Below are positions 32,560-44,839 of a DNA stretch of 64,000 nucleotides, in pieces (position 1 is the stretch's first letter; each line of letters starts with the position of its first letter). A program made the translations under genes and the position numbers. The stretch is taken from NCBI GenBank assembly GCA_024516035.1, contig CM044963.1, positions 20,266,703 to 20,330,702 of the forward strand. Direction: 5' to 3'. The notes beneath the pieces were generated by a model. The model saw only the letters and a program-made list of their open reading frames with translations, made no database searches and had not been told where the DNA came from. This DNA is from Bactericera cockerelli (taxonomy: Eukaryota; Arthropoda; Insecta; Hemiptera; Triozidae).

Positions 32560-33115
32560 GCCTGCTTTTTCTCATTCCGTTTCTTTTCCTTATTTTCTTT
32601 GTATTCTCCTCTGCCATCTCTTCTTCATCTTTATCTATTCTCTCCCCTTTCTTAGTTCGTTATGTACTACACTCTTCCTTCATTCCTTCTTCTCACCTCT
32701 CTTTCTGTTGCCCTTGCCCCACTTTCTTATCTTGTATTTTCTCATCGTTTTTATCCTGCATTTTCTTTTCCATCATTTTCTTCTGCTTTTCCTCTTCTTC
32801 AATCAGTTCCTTCTCCTCCTCTACTTTCCCTTGTCTGTTTTCTCCTATCCTCTTTTTCTTTCCTTTTTCTTTTTTATCTTCTCTGTCTTCTATATCTTTA
32901 GCCAGTTCTTCCTCAATCTATTTCTTCCTCTCGTTTATTTCTTCTTTCTCCTTCTCTCTTACTCCTTTTTCTCTTCCTCGTTATTCGATTAATTCCTCCC
33001 TTTACTTTTCTTCTCTATCTCCTTCTCCTCCTCTTTCTTCCATCTCCCTCTCCTCCTCACTTCTCTCTCCACCCTTCTTTTTCATTCGGCAACTACCTCC
33101 CTCCTCCAGATTTTC
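32560..33115. repeat. CT/TTC-rich low-complexity tract
   Basis: More than 500 pyrimidine-rich bases. The long Ser/Phe/Leu-rich open frames in two registers reflect the lack of purines and not selection for coding. Confidence 0.8.
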
Positions 33116-33394
33116 ACATATTTCAATATTGAAGTTATTTAGTTTCATTTCCATTAATTTACCTGCCTAAACATTTCCGCGAAGGACGTAAGGGGGGTGC
33201 ATGGGAAATGTCGATACAAACAGTACATTTAGTTCAATGGATGTGGGATGGGGCGAATATAGGCAGGCTCTAACTCACGAGGGGGGCTTAATATGGGCAA
33301 ACTCTCACCCATTATCATTGTGAACAGATGTACCAAACTGAAATTATTAAATTGAAGAAGAAAAAAAAAAAATCTTACGAAAAAACGGAATGCT

Positions 33395-33545
33395 TGTTAT
33401 TAAGGCGGTTGACACCTAAATTATATAAGGCGACGGACTTCCTGGAGGTTGGTGGTTCAAGTCTCAAAGTAGAGCAAAGATTTAGTAAATCGTGTTTGAG
33501 AAGTTGTGACATCCCGAAATCGATTAACACTTATTAAAAGAAGAA
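33395..33545 (+). repeat. SINE family B copy
   Basis: 'AGGCGACGGACTTCCTGGAGGTTGGTGGTTCAAGTC', 'TTTAGTAAATCGTGTTTGAGAAGTTGTGACATC', then GAAGAAGAAG simple repeat. Confidence 0.7.
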
Positions 33546-34134
33546 GAAGAAGAAGAAAAAAAAATAAATATATAAAAAAATATTCTGTAAAAAAATATAC
33601 TAGTCACTAGTGGTATGAAAATAAGTTGGAAAAAGTTTGATATTTTATAAAAAAAAGAATTTCTATAAACAAAATAGGTTTTATTTATTTAACATTAGTA
33701 TCTATTTAACCATCACTATTGTAAACTTTCCCCCAATTTTTTCATTCTATTTTCGAAAACAGTCCTGAATTTATAAAATTTTACCTACTTTATTTTGTAT
33801 GTATTACATATTTCATACATATTTGCAAAGGGTGGGGACTTTAAAACGTACATTTATTAATATTGAGAGGATGAGAATAACACAATTATTTCATATCAGC
33901 GTTCGGAATTTGACGTTTGACTATAAATTTATATTTATTTGATATTAATAATAAATTTTATTTTATTATAATGATTTCCCTGCCCTACTCCTTGAAATAG
34001 TTGTCAATGATATGGATGGAACTACAGGCATGGTTTTACGAAGATAATTAATAATAATAATATCGCCTTATTTATACTGCCCAATTAAGACTTGTACCAT
34101 ATTCCAGCACTAAGCCCAAGACATAATATTATGT

Positions 34135-34520
34135 GGTAAAATCCCAAATGGGAGGATAACTTATCATGTCCCGGACTGGGTTTCCAAGCCACGAACTCCG
34201 GAATCTTTGGACTCACAGAGTGCCGCCTTTAACACTGAGCTACTGGGACAGAGAAAACTGGTATAGTATGATGAAATATATTCGTGTTCAATTATTTTTT
34301 GTTTATGTATTAACTTCGCTTTCAACTGCATGGTCATATCCTTGGTTCCCTCCATTCGCAGGAAATTCACAAACCGCTACCCACATTAACCTCACCCAGC
34401 TGGGTTAAGCTGGAATGCCAGCATCACGAAGTCTCACCCTTGCTGGACGTTGCTTACCTTTGGTGGTCCTAAGAGAATCGGATGCATTCAACGCGCCATC
34501 GACGCTGGCTACAAAGCCCA
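34135..34520 (-). repeat. SINE family C head and 5S-type SINE
   Basis: 34140-34255, minus strand, matches the tRNA-like head at 14373 ('TGTCCCAGTAGCTCAGTG', 'CATGATAAGTTATCC'). 34308-34515 is a minus-strand 5S-derived SINE: in plus view 'CAACTGCATGGTCATATCC', 'CACCCAGCTGGGTTAAGCTGG', 'GGACGTTGCTTACCTTTGGTGGTCC'. Confidence 0.7.
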
Positions 34521-34529
34521 ATTATAAAA

Positions 34530-35280
34530 CGGGATTAAATTGAATATGAGTTCAGACCCTCCCTCAGTCGTAATTTCAACCAATCATCTGGCTTACTAAT
34601 ATAACAGACTTTTACTTATAAGTAAAACAAGGTGTCTTCTTCTCTTTTCATCGGAAGCACTGATAATATGTTCCAGCATTGCCTCTTTGAGTGGCAATGC
34701 TGATTTGTTGAATTAGTAATTCACTGGCCACCTAAAGTTTTGTTTCCAATTTTTTCTAAAAATGAAAATGAAACAGCAATCACTAGGCAGCCAACTGGGC
34801 TCTGTCCCATGGTTCTTCCATTGTCTGCGCAGCCGTGGCTCCTGCGCAGTAGACGAGTGACAGACGCACTCAAGCTCTAGCCGGCTGCTGCTTCCTCCTA
34901 GAAGAAAGAGCCTGAAATCGCGAGCCCGTGTAGACTTGTAGAGTAATCTCCTAATCAGTGTCTAATTAGATTAGCAACCAGTGCCGTAGCTTCACCAGTA
35001 AGTGAGGTGTCTGGGGCGTGCATATCGAACGCACTACTACAAAGTAATAGATTCAATCATTCAATATCAATCTCTTTTCGTGTGGCTTTTGAGATTTAAA
35101 ATTGGGGGAAAGGGATTAAGTTCTAGTATAACGGGGGGTGTTTTGAAACAGGGCTTTTACACAACTTTTTTACCCGACTCTTTACAGTAACCACATTGGA
35201 TCCACAGAAAAGTGTCTCAAAGGAAATGAATCCAGTTCTGCCTTAAAATCTGGACCGTTACTAGAATTATTTTTTCACAT
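34530..35280. other. Intergenic, no gene seen
   Basis: About 34515-34645 weakly resembles the 'GAAACAGGATTAGAT' MITE family. A more GC-rich patch lies at 34790-34930 without splice or coding logic that I can defend. Confidence 0.4.
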
Positions 35281-35282
35281 AA

Positions 35283-35455
35283 TAAGGTTTGGGTGGAAGA
35301 GATTGCCAAAGGCAATAACCCCGCCCTTTGATTAGGACATGGATTATGTATATATTTACTTTTTTCTTCTATTATATTGTATTTTAATTTCTAATTATAT
35401 GTGTTGTTTATAATATGTCCTATGAATAAAGTGTAAATAAATAAAAATAAATGGA
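35283..35455 (+). repeat. R1 repeat copy
   Basis: GGTTTGGGTGGAAGAGATTG, 'GGCAATAACCCCGCCCTTTG', AT-rich tail, terminal (TAAA)n. Confidence 0.8.
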
Positions 35456-35459
35456 TAAT

Positions 35460-36640
35460 CTACTTGGGTCGGCATAGGTCAATCTCTTCCTCATGTTTGA
35501 GGTTGACATGTGGGCAGACAATTATTAGGTTGTCATAGTTGGCGCATGGAAATTTATCATACTCAGAAGCCAACATTTTTCTATTTACGTCAATTTTATT
35601 TGTATTAATTCAAATGAAGAAGTTAGTTGATTTTGATAATAAGATCTGCTGTCTACTGATGGTTTGTTCGAATATCCATGTATATCTAATTACAACGTCT
35701 GATTTCTAGATATTTGTTCCACGCCACTACTTCTGACTGGAATAGCTAGGTTGGGTGTGAACCCCCCAGTCATTATACATCGTCATGATCAAACATCACA
35801 CCCAACAGTTAATTGTTACAGCAGGACTGAGTGATTCAACCGTTCTCAATGTTATGACTACCAAACAGAATTACTTAGATAAAATGGAACAAAAAACTCT
35901 TATGATGTGAGACAAATCTTTAAAGCTGTGTGAATGTAACAGTGCAAATGAAACTGCACGAATGTATCGTTGCCTCTATGGTCGGGCTTGGACTATATGT
36001 TTTTTTTTTAATTTTATTTTAAGATGAGTGTTTCACAGTCTTTTTTATTTCGTAGCCATGAAACAGGAGCTATTGTAGACTTTGATGTATTTAAATGTTT
36101 CAAAGCAGAGTGTTCAAATTTTGAGTTTGAGAAATCCTGATTCGAAAATAATCAAATCTCAAGTAGGTACTCGCAACACCATGGCAAAACACTTGAAACT
36201 TCTTATCACAGATACATTCCACTGATAAGGCAAGGCACTGATTCTCCAACTTACATAGGTACCTACTATCGTCGAAACAGTATGAAATTTTACCCGCACA
36301 ACTATTACTATCAAGTGTCTCATTGGTTCCTAGTAGTGAGTCGTAAAAGTAATTCAATAACACTCTAAAGACAATAACTATTTTCTTGGACTTAGACGTC
36401 ATGAATTATAAAATTTCATTGATAATTTACTTTTTGTGTACCTAGAATCCATTAACATTGACTATTCGATTGAACAAATAACTCTTTTCTAAGTGCTTTT
36501 CAGTCATAAAATTAAAGTGAACAAGGTGATGGGAATGTTTGAAGGTAGTACATAAAAATCTTGAAGAATGACTTTGAAACTATTTTGTCTTCTACAAAAT
36601 TTATAGAAACGTAAACAACTACGTCTTATGAATTTAAACC
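35460..36640. other. Upstream region of the kinase gene
   Basis: A fragment of R5 lies at 36020-36085. The region otherwise has no recognised gene. An in-frame TAA at 36612-36614 precedes the kinase ATG. No TATA box was identified with confidence. Confidence 0.4.
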
Positions 36641-36644
36641 AACA

Positions 36645-39600
36645 ATGTCTCTTCAAATAAAGTTGCAGGACACATTTAGAACCCTTATCGAAACCAAAAA
36701 GCAGTTTGGAGATAACAACATATTTATAAGTCTCTGTGTGAGTTCTTTGAACGGAGATGAATCGGTTGTAGACAATTGTGCAAAAATCTACTTGGGAGTC
36801 TTGAAGTATTACAATGTCATTGTAAACCAATTCAAAATCATTGAATTGTTCATAAAATTAGAACCAAAAGAGCTGAAACTATCAAAATATGGTTTCGACC
36901 AACATCGAAAGCAAGAGGTATTTGTTTATGACTTCAAGTTTCACAATGAATTTGTTGCTTATAAGTACATTTTACCAATTCTGAACCAATCTTTTAACAA
37001 TAGAAAAGTAAATGAGAGTGAAAATCAGCGCTTTTGTGGTCAAAAACCTAGCTCCAGTAAAAACGTTGGCAATGCCTATACCATTGAAGAGTTCAAAAAT
37101 GACGTTCGGTATAGAGAAGTTGGAAATCCAAAGAAAATGCAGCATCGACACTCATGGATTTATTCAACATATGAAGAGCAAAAGGAGGAAAAGTTCTTCA
37201 CCATAAAACCAAGCTCGACATTGGCTCTAAACGAATACAAGAATTATCAGGAAACAACTGAAAATATAGATGATATATTAAAATTGTTTCCAAAGTTTTA
37301 TCACGGAGAAGTCTGTGCTGATAACAATAAAGATAATATTGTAGTGATTGAGAATATGCTACCAGCAGGATTTCGTAGTTCCAATGACGCAATGTTTTTG
37401 GACAAAGATCAAATATTGTTAACCTTAAAAGCTCTAGGTAAGTTGGAAATTATCTAAACATAGCAAGTTTTATCTCAACAGAATAAACAGAAATTTCGCA
37501 TGGTTACTAAAGAATGTCTCATTGAAGTCGAGCGCAATTCAAATATTTTTTAAGTTGAGCTTTTGATTGAGCTTTTATAAATACTGGCATGCCTCTCGAA
37601 GTAGAGGTCTGATTGAGCTAAATCTTAGTGTGGTTCCTTGGAAATATCCGAGGAAATTATGAAATCCATGCATTGACGTTATTTAGCCATGTTTAGCGCA
37701 ATCCACAAAGACAAAATATTATTATTTTTAGTAACTTAGGGAATTTTCTTTCACCAAAAGCGGTTTAGCCATGTACTTGAATTTTTATTTTGCATATAGA
37801 AAGATCATGCTAAAAGTAGGATAAACTAATTTTGTAGTTGCTCATATGTAATCAGGGATTCCTTATACATTACTTTATTTTCTCTATTTTTCAGGCAAAT
37901 TCCATGCATCCAGTTACATAGCGAAACACAATAGCCCGAGGGAGTTCAAAAAGGCTGTGAGGAAATTAAAAGCTACAGGATGGACGCTACCTGAGTACTG
38001 GGACATCTATCCAAACTTTCTCGATGAGCACCTGTTGAGAGGAATCAATTTTCTGAAAACAGATCCACACTATAAAAAGCATGTGTACAAATTTGATTCT
38101 ATTCTGAAAAATCCAAAAGACTACTTTTTTAGGATATTGAACTCTGATGACAACATGGCGGTTATATGTCATGGAGATTTTAGTAAGAACAATATTCTGT
38201 ATAGATATTTATCAAGTTCGGAGGAAGTTAGTAGAAAACATTTTCAAACAATAAGTGGAGACAATGGTCTTCTCAACAATACAAAGTATCAAGAAGACGT
38301 AAGAGTAAATAGGTTAATTCATAGCAAAGGGATTAAAATTCAAGAAGACAAAAATTCTAGTCATAATTACAGAGACTCCAAAGAGATTCATAAGGAGTTA
38401 CATCCAACATTGAACACACAGGAGATAATGAATATCCAAACAAATATAACATTTCTTAATAATATTATTAAAAAGTCCAACGAGGATATTGAAAAAAATT
38501 ATTTGCAGAGAAGCAAAAACAATACCGAAGACATTGAAATTCTCACATCAAAGTTAGAATCATTCAAAAGAGATAAAATCAACAAAGAAGCTGTTAACAA
38601 ATTCCATTCAAACACAATAGGTGACAATAGAAAGAGCTTCTTGGATCAGATACTAGAAACAAATTCTAATGAACAATCGTATACAATAAAATTTGAAAAC
38701 CAAGGAAAAGAAAACAGATTTATTAATCAAAATGAAAATAGTATTATTAACAATGGAACTTTCACTAGTGAAACAAAAGACGCATCTACGAGAATGTACA
38801 GTGAAAACTTCATCGATAACACTAAAATGTCGAACAATATAAAGAATGATAAGTCAGTTGAAAACGAAAATGAGACTTACAAGTCTCTAACACCGTTAAT
38901 GTTAAGATCTAGTCAATTAGTTACGCAGCAGTCGTCTGAAAACCTCTGCAATAATTCTTATATTAGAAAAACATTAGCTGATCAAGAAAATCATATTTTA
39001 ACGGATAGATTAAATTACTTAGAAGACAAATACAAAGAATTGGAGAGAATATACAAAGTCAACCAATGTGTGTTAGAAAAAAGAAGAGTGAATATGAAAA
39101 TTATCGAAAAATTGAATGAAAAGAAAGAAATATTAGAAGAAATTTGTAAAAAAATAGAAAATATAAATGCAAAGCAAGAAATGGAATTCAAACTTCAAAC
39201 CAGCATGACCAAGTTATACCAAAACGTTGATGATTTAGATTTCAAACAAAGATGGAAGCCGTTGCTTGGGGAGGTTAAAACTAAGCCTCTAACAAAAAAT
39301 AAAAATCAAATGAATGATGGAGCAGCTGAGCCACAAGAATTACAGTCTCAAAACAACGAGAAACAATCTTCTATAGCTGGTAAGACCCAAAACATAGCAA
39401 ACACAACTACAATACTTGAAAACCAAAATCAAATGGAAAATCATAGTTCAAGGCAAACTGTACATAAAAGTATTTGTGATGTAAAATCTATGAAACAAAC
39501 GATAAACGGATGCCATGACAAAAGAAATAATATCGAAGATGAGTTCAACAGTCTTTACGAAAAATCTTTTTCAAAAGATAATCTTATTGAATATGAACAG

Positions 39601-41369
39601 ATATTCAGTGAGTTAACCAGAAAAATAGATGAGGATGGTCAAATACATCCAGATACTATTTCAAACGAAGATTCTGCCATTTCCGCAAAGAAATTATTGA
39701 AAAAAAATTCCGTTAATAATGTAAAGAAACTTAACAAAAGCCATCATCAGTCAAATAAAGCATTATTCCAGGGAATCAAAACATACAAACAACAATATAA
39801 TATAAACATTAGAGAAGACTCAAAGACTATCTCGGAAAATTACCAAACATTGTCAGTTAAGCAAAGAAGGGATAACCTGGAACGAAATATATCACTTTCT
39901 AATGGATCATTCCATGACAATCACAAAGGAATGAGAAAATCAAACACTGACTGGAATTTGCTAAAAAGAAACAAACCTTTGATTTCGGAAAGAAACATAT
40001 TAATGGATGATCAAATCAGAAATGACAGTTTTGATAGAGACTCATTGAAAGAAGACCTTTTGAGAGATCCACAGAGTAATTCTAGAGCCAGGATATTTAC
40101 AACCAGCAGCTTGGATATAAATGTGGAAGAAGAATGTGAAAACGATGATGTTTTTGAGAGTTCCAAAACCATAAAAGAAGCTCACAAATTAAAACCAAAA
40201 ACACATACTCAGCCACCATATGAAAACAAAGACGACTTGAAAAGAAGCAAATCATTCGTTGAAATAGGAAAAAATAGTCCTCGACCTATACCAATGAAAA
40301 GAACTATCAGTTTAATAGAAAACTCTATTGGCTCATCTTCACAGACTTGTACAAAACAAACTAAATTATTTTTTGAAAAATATAAACCAATATATGACGG
40401 AGATGAAATGGAAGATGGTGAACGCATTTTTGAAGAGACGAATATTGCCTTGTTAGGTGTACATTATATTGACAATGCAGAAATCCAGATAAACCAAAGA
40501 AGGGAAAATTCACATCCACAAACAAATCAACAAAATAATATTGACGATACGGATCAAAGAAATTTAAATCAAACCATGTCGCAGGGAGAAAATAATACAA
40601 TTTCGGACTCACTTCATGGTAAGGGTAAAATTGAAGTAACTGAGCCTATTGCTGTTAAGAAAAACATTTCTTTATTAGGAGTAAGTGATGGTGATAGTAA
40701 GCAAAGCGATAAACATGTAAAATCAGGTCTAACAGCACAAAGTCAGTCAGGTCATGAGACTTATCACCAAGATCAAGCTCAACATTTCCTAGAACATCAA
40801 AAGGAAAAAACTTAGACACTATAAAAAACATCAACAAAACGGTACCTCCAAACTCAAAACCACAAAATCAATCAAATATCAGTGAAATTCCTGACCCTAA
40901 AGAAAATTTCACACTGCCAAGGACATCGAAAGGTAAACTTCTAGATGAATTAAAAACCGCCAAGCGAACGTCAACTCTGCTTTCGGGAAAGGACACAAAG
41001 GATATCGTGTTCTTCGACTTAGCTCGCATGATTTACTCTTCTCCAGTTATCGATCTTTCTTTCTTCCTCTTCTTAAATGTCTCTCACAAGCTCCGCAATG
41101 AATGTTGGGACGAATTCATCTCAATCTACTACGACAGTTTGTTCAAAAGTGTTCCAGCTACTGTCAAGGTCCCCAGCCGGACTGAACTTCTCAAGGAGGT
41201 GAAAAAGAAAGCCATGTACGGGTACTTCCTCTGCTGTTTCTTCCTGCCATGGATGATGGAGGAGCATCCTCACAAGGAGGCGGAGGACTGGGTGCATCAT
41301 GGAGGCAGAGAGGGAACGGAAGCCATTGCGAATATCTTGAAATTTCTTATTGATAGAGATTATGTTTGA
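36645..41369 (+). CDS. CHK/EcKinase-like kinase split by a ~900-residue insert
   Basis: Exon 1 is 36645-37437 (donor GTAAGT, phase 1) and exon 2 starts at 37895 after TTTTTCAG. The ATG has an in-frame TAA upstream. The fold is the aminoglycoside-phosphotransferase-like one of insect ecdysteroid-22-kinase/CHK proteins, which phosphorylate small hydroxylated substrates in the cytosol. Visible: LFIKLEP (Lys71), NEFVAYKYILP (Glu102), IVVIENMLPAGF, KFHASSYIAKHNSP and the catalytic HGDFSKNNILY (His357-Asp359). After this come about 900 Asn/Lys/Glu/Ser-rich residues with a coiled coil at about 637-715. The metal-binding segment and C-lobe then resume: VFFDLARMIYSSPVIDLSFF and so on, to a TGA at 41367. 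The first frame ends at TAG 40813-40815. The C-terminal part (open from 40758) is one base out of that frame, so an indel, an assembly error or a small intron is needed. Usual members have about 400-430 residues. The family is clear; activity is not. Confidence 0.8.
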
Positions 41370-42960
41370 AGATTTTTTCTATTGCGTTTGGGAATCGTTT
41401 CATTTAACTCATCAAACTAGAAAGGTTAGTCTGTTGATTACATGGATATTTGAAGAAAAAACTGCCTCGTGAAGAAAATAAGAGCCAATTTGTTCAAAAC
41501 AGTTTACAGGTACATCAGTCAGTATCAGTATCAGTATCAGTATAAACAGAAAAGTGAGAAACATATTAATATGTTTCGAAATTAATCTATGTAAAGGCCA
41601 CTTTTCTCTTTTAACTGATCTGGTTTAACTAGAATCAGTAATTGCGAAGACATCCTTCACATACTTTTTTCACGTAAAACTGATATAAAGCTATTATTAT
41701 ATTTTTAGGTTTGTTTTATGATTTTTTTTCAGACAGATGTTCCTCGTGGTATGATTAAATATTAGTGGTTTAAGAGTTGTATCTATGTTGAAATCAGTTA
41801 CTAGGTACATGGCCTACAAGAGTAAAAGATTAACAGATAAATTATCTAATTAATAAAATTGTAATTTACAGTGAACTATTAGCTTATTAATAAGGAAACT
41901 GACCTTCTCTTATCATGTGTAAGATCCCTGGTTCGAATCTAAGAGCCGACAAAAAATGTCCACTATTCATATATTATGATGTTTGAATAGGACATCTACC
42001 CAAGCGCTCATGGTGTGAACCAGCACCTGAATGGGAAGTAATTCTAGTGTCATTTCCAGCCCATCAGAAGGAAGTAAAGAAGCTATTGGTTAAAAAATAA
42101 GAAAAAGGAATGCATTATGTTAAAGGAAAAGAAATTTATGCACTCATATAGAAAAAAAAGACAAAGGAATTTTTAGGCCTTATATTTTCACAAGTAGTAT
42201 TTCGAATAAAACTAAACAAAGCCATTCAATAAAGATGATATACTTTCTAGAATTCAATTACTTTTATGTTTTAACACCATTCTGTTCTCAGTTATCACAT
42301 ATTCCGTAAATCTAGTTTTTAACATTTCATTTCATAGTTTCATAGAACTTTGTGACTGTCATTTTGAATCTGAAAAGTATCAAGCCCGAAATGAAGAAAT
42401 GAAGGAAGATAAAGAATTTTTTATAAAAAATTGATCGAATATCAACTCAGAGAAATCACTTAATAAACCAGGGAGAAAAATCCAAAACAACATTTCACAG
42501 AACCATACAAACACAAAACTCACCCCTATTCTAAGGAGATTTTTTCAAGGTGGTTATAGTAAACGGAAAATCTAATGTAATAAATAAAAATAACACAGGA
42601 ATTATTGACATGGAGAAGGAGAGCCTTATACCAACAGTTGCGAAAGAGAGAGAAATGTAAGAAGACTGGGGTAATTTTTCCCTGTATAAGAAATAGAATG
42701 AGTTGGGAATAAATTGAAGCAACAAAGTCGATATTTCGACAATCTGGAGATATTGATAGAAAATAACAAATAGCTACAGGGTGAGATATAAGAATGGTTA
42801 GCTTTACTCGAAGTTGAGATTTTTTTGCAAAATTTATTTACTTTTTTCAAAGAAAAGTGATAAAGAATGTCTTTTTATTAAAAAGTATATAGCATTGGCT
42901 TTATTTTTAAATTTTAGGAAAATTTAATTTATATATTTAAAAACAAATAAAAAGATCCTT
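41370..42960. other. Intergenic, no gene seen
   Basis: 'AGTATCAGTATCAGTATAAACAGAAAAGTGAGAA' at 41516-41556 belongs to the motif family also seen at 10440, 53130 and 55524. A degraded reverse R5 lies at about 42000-42070. No coding region. Confidence 0.4.
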
Positions 42961-42963
42961 ATA

Positions 42964-44608
42964 CACTTGAGAGCAGCAAAAGCGAATCAAACTTTTTCCT
43001 CCACCAAATCTGCGATATCTTGGATATTACTTCTTCTATCGAGTCGTGAGATATCTCAAAATGTTGTAAATTTTGTTTTCTACAATTTTATAATTTGATT
43101 GTTTAAAAAAAACCTACCAGAAGCCGTCAAAATTAAATTTTACTACAGAATGTCCAAAAAGAAGAAAAACGTGATTTTTTTATTTTTAACAAAAGACGTT
43201 CTAACCTGAGAAATCAACAAGATTCATTCATAACAATGGAAAATCAGTATTCTGTGTTGCCTCCCCGAGCTTTGATCACAGCATTCATTCGATTTGGTAT
43301 TGACTGGATCAAAGTAACCACAATTTCTTGGGGCCACCTCTCCCATTCTTCGGTGAGGGCGATCTTGAGCTCTGCTACAGTCTGGGGAGCCGGTATTCTG
43401 CCTCGAACACTTCGTTTGAGTTGGTCCTACAGATTTTCAATCAGATTGAGGTCGGCACTAAGAGAGGGCTAGTCCAAAGTGTCAATATTCTCCTCATTCA
43501 AGAACTCCCGTACACAGTTACCTGCATGTGGGCGGGCATTGTCGTGCATGAGGAGGAACTGGTCGCCCATAATTTGATCAAGAAGAACCACATGGGTCTG
43601 CAGGACTTCAAGAAGCTAGCATTTAACCAAAGAGAACTTCAACTGGACCCAAACTCTCCAGAGAGCACAGGGAAAGGAGACTCAGATTCGCCATAGAACA
43701 CGTGGTTTGGACACCCGAGCAATGGCACTCTGTTCTCTTCACTGATGATTGCCGGGTGTGTTTGTTTGGTAATGACAGAAGGAAAAGAGTCCATCAAAGA
43801 GCGGGAGAAAGGTATGCTGAGTAATGCATCACAGAAACTGTCAGTTTCGGCGGTGGTTCCTGTATGGTGTGGGGTGGGATTTCACCTGAAAGAAAGACTG
43901 AATTGGTTTTCATCACATGCGGTGCGGGAGGTGGCCTGAACAGTCAGCGATACATTGATAACATCCTGCAGACCCATGTGGTTCCTCTCGCTCAAATTAT
44001 AGGCCACCAGTTCCTCCTCATGCACGACAATGCCCGCCCACATGCGGGTAACTGTGTACGGGAGTTCTTGGTTGAGGAGAATATTGACACTTTGGACTAG
44101 CCCTCTCTTAGTGCCGACCTCAATCCGATTGAAAATCTGTGGGACCAACTCAAACGAAGTGTTCTAGGCAGAATACCGGCTCCCCAGACTGTAGCAGAGC
44201 TCAAGATCGCCCTCACCGAAGAATGGGAGAGGTTGCCCCAAGAAATTGTGGTTACTTTGATCCAGTCAATACCAAATCGAATGAATGCTGTGATCAAAGC
44301 TCGAGGAGGCAACACAGAATACTGATTTTCCATTGTTATGAATGAATCTTGTTGATTTCTCAGGTTAGAACGTCTTTTGTTAAAAATAAAAAAAATCATG
44401 TTTTTCTTCTTTTTGGACATCCTGTAGTAAAATTTAATTTTGACGGCTTCTGGTAGGTTTTTTTTTTAAACAATCAAATTATGAAATTGTAGAAAAATTT
44501 TTTTACAATATTTTGAGATATCTCACGACTCGATAGAAGTAGTAATTTCGAAGATATCGCAGATTTGGTGGAGGAAAAAGTTTGATTCGCTTTTGCTGCT
44601 CTCAAGTG
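42964..44608. mobile_element. Palindromic Tc1-like element FB-C made of opposed transposase pieces
   Basis: The ends CACTTGAGAGCAGCAAAAGC and its mirror GCTTTTGCTGCTCTCAAGTG are flanked by TA (42962-42963, 44609-44610). The left arm (42964-about 43605) is the reverse complement of the right arm (about 43966-44608). The right arm encodes the C-terminal part of a Tc1-like transposase in sense; the left arm carries the same part in antisense. The centre of about 360 bases holds further transposase sequence in sense. It therefore looks like a Tc1 element with a full copy of its own 3' half inverted onto its 5' side. Confidence 0.9.
43680..44325 (+). pseudogene. Tc1/mariner transposase fragment, broken
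   Basis: Read through frame changes, this is the C-terminal half of a Tc1-like DDE transposase. It shows 'VVWTPEQWHSVLFTDD' (first Asp), 'SCMVWGGISPERKTELVFI', 'LLMHDNARPHAG' (second Asp) and 'SLSADLNPIENLWDQLKR' (Glu). The protein ends at a TGA at 44323-44325. Lesions include a stop near 43822, frame changes, and a TAG at 44098-44100 where the family has Trp (in 'DTLDWPSL'). The N-terminal DNA-binding half is missing, replaced by the inverted copy of the C-terminal part. It cannot make an active enzyme. Confidence 0.88.
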
Positions 44609-44839
44609 TAGTTCTTCTTAAGGTGACCTTTTTCAAGTTCTCTCTTTGACTCGTAACTGTAGAGATCCTTGAACAACCAGTAATATTAAAAAGTATTGAT
44701 TGTTTAAAAATAAAGATTTTACACTTCTAAGATAAATTAAAAGAGACCCGACCCTATAGTAGTCCACATGTTTTGATAGATAGGATAAGAAAAGATATAA
44801 AGAAGAAAAAAAACTTATCACGATCTAATGACTTTTCCA

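Noticed and set aside
32451..33170. 239-residue open frame.
   Set aside because: It is a pyrimidine-rich tract that is open in two registers at once; Ser/Phe/Leu/Pro composition only.
40805..40811. A_AAA_AAC, a classic -1 frameshift heptamer, just before the TAG in the kinase gene.
   Set aside because: It is not in the phase of the upstream frame. The downstream frame is already coding before it (TFPRTSKGK at 40782), so slippage here would not join the two parts.
40813..40815. Stop-codon readthrough of the kinase TAG.
   Set aside because: The frame that continues directly after the TAG meets TAA within three codons; the C-lobe is in another frame.
40209..40837. Hydrophobic minus-strand open frames opposite the kinase insert.
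   Set aside because: They are shadows of the A-rich coding strand; no conserved features.
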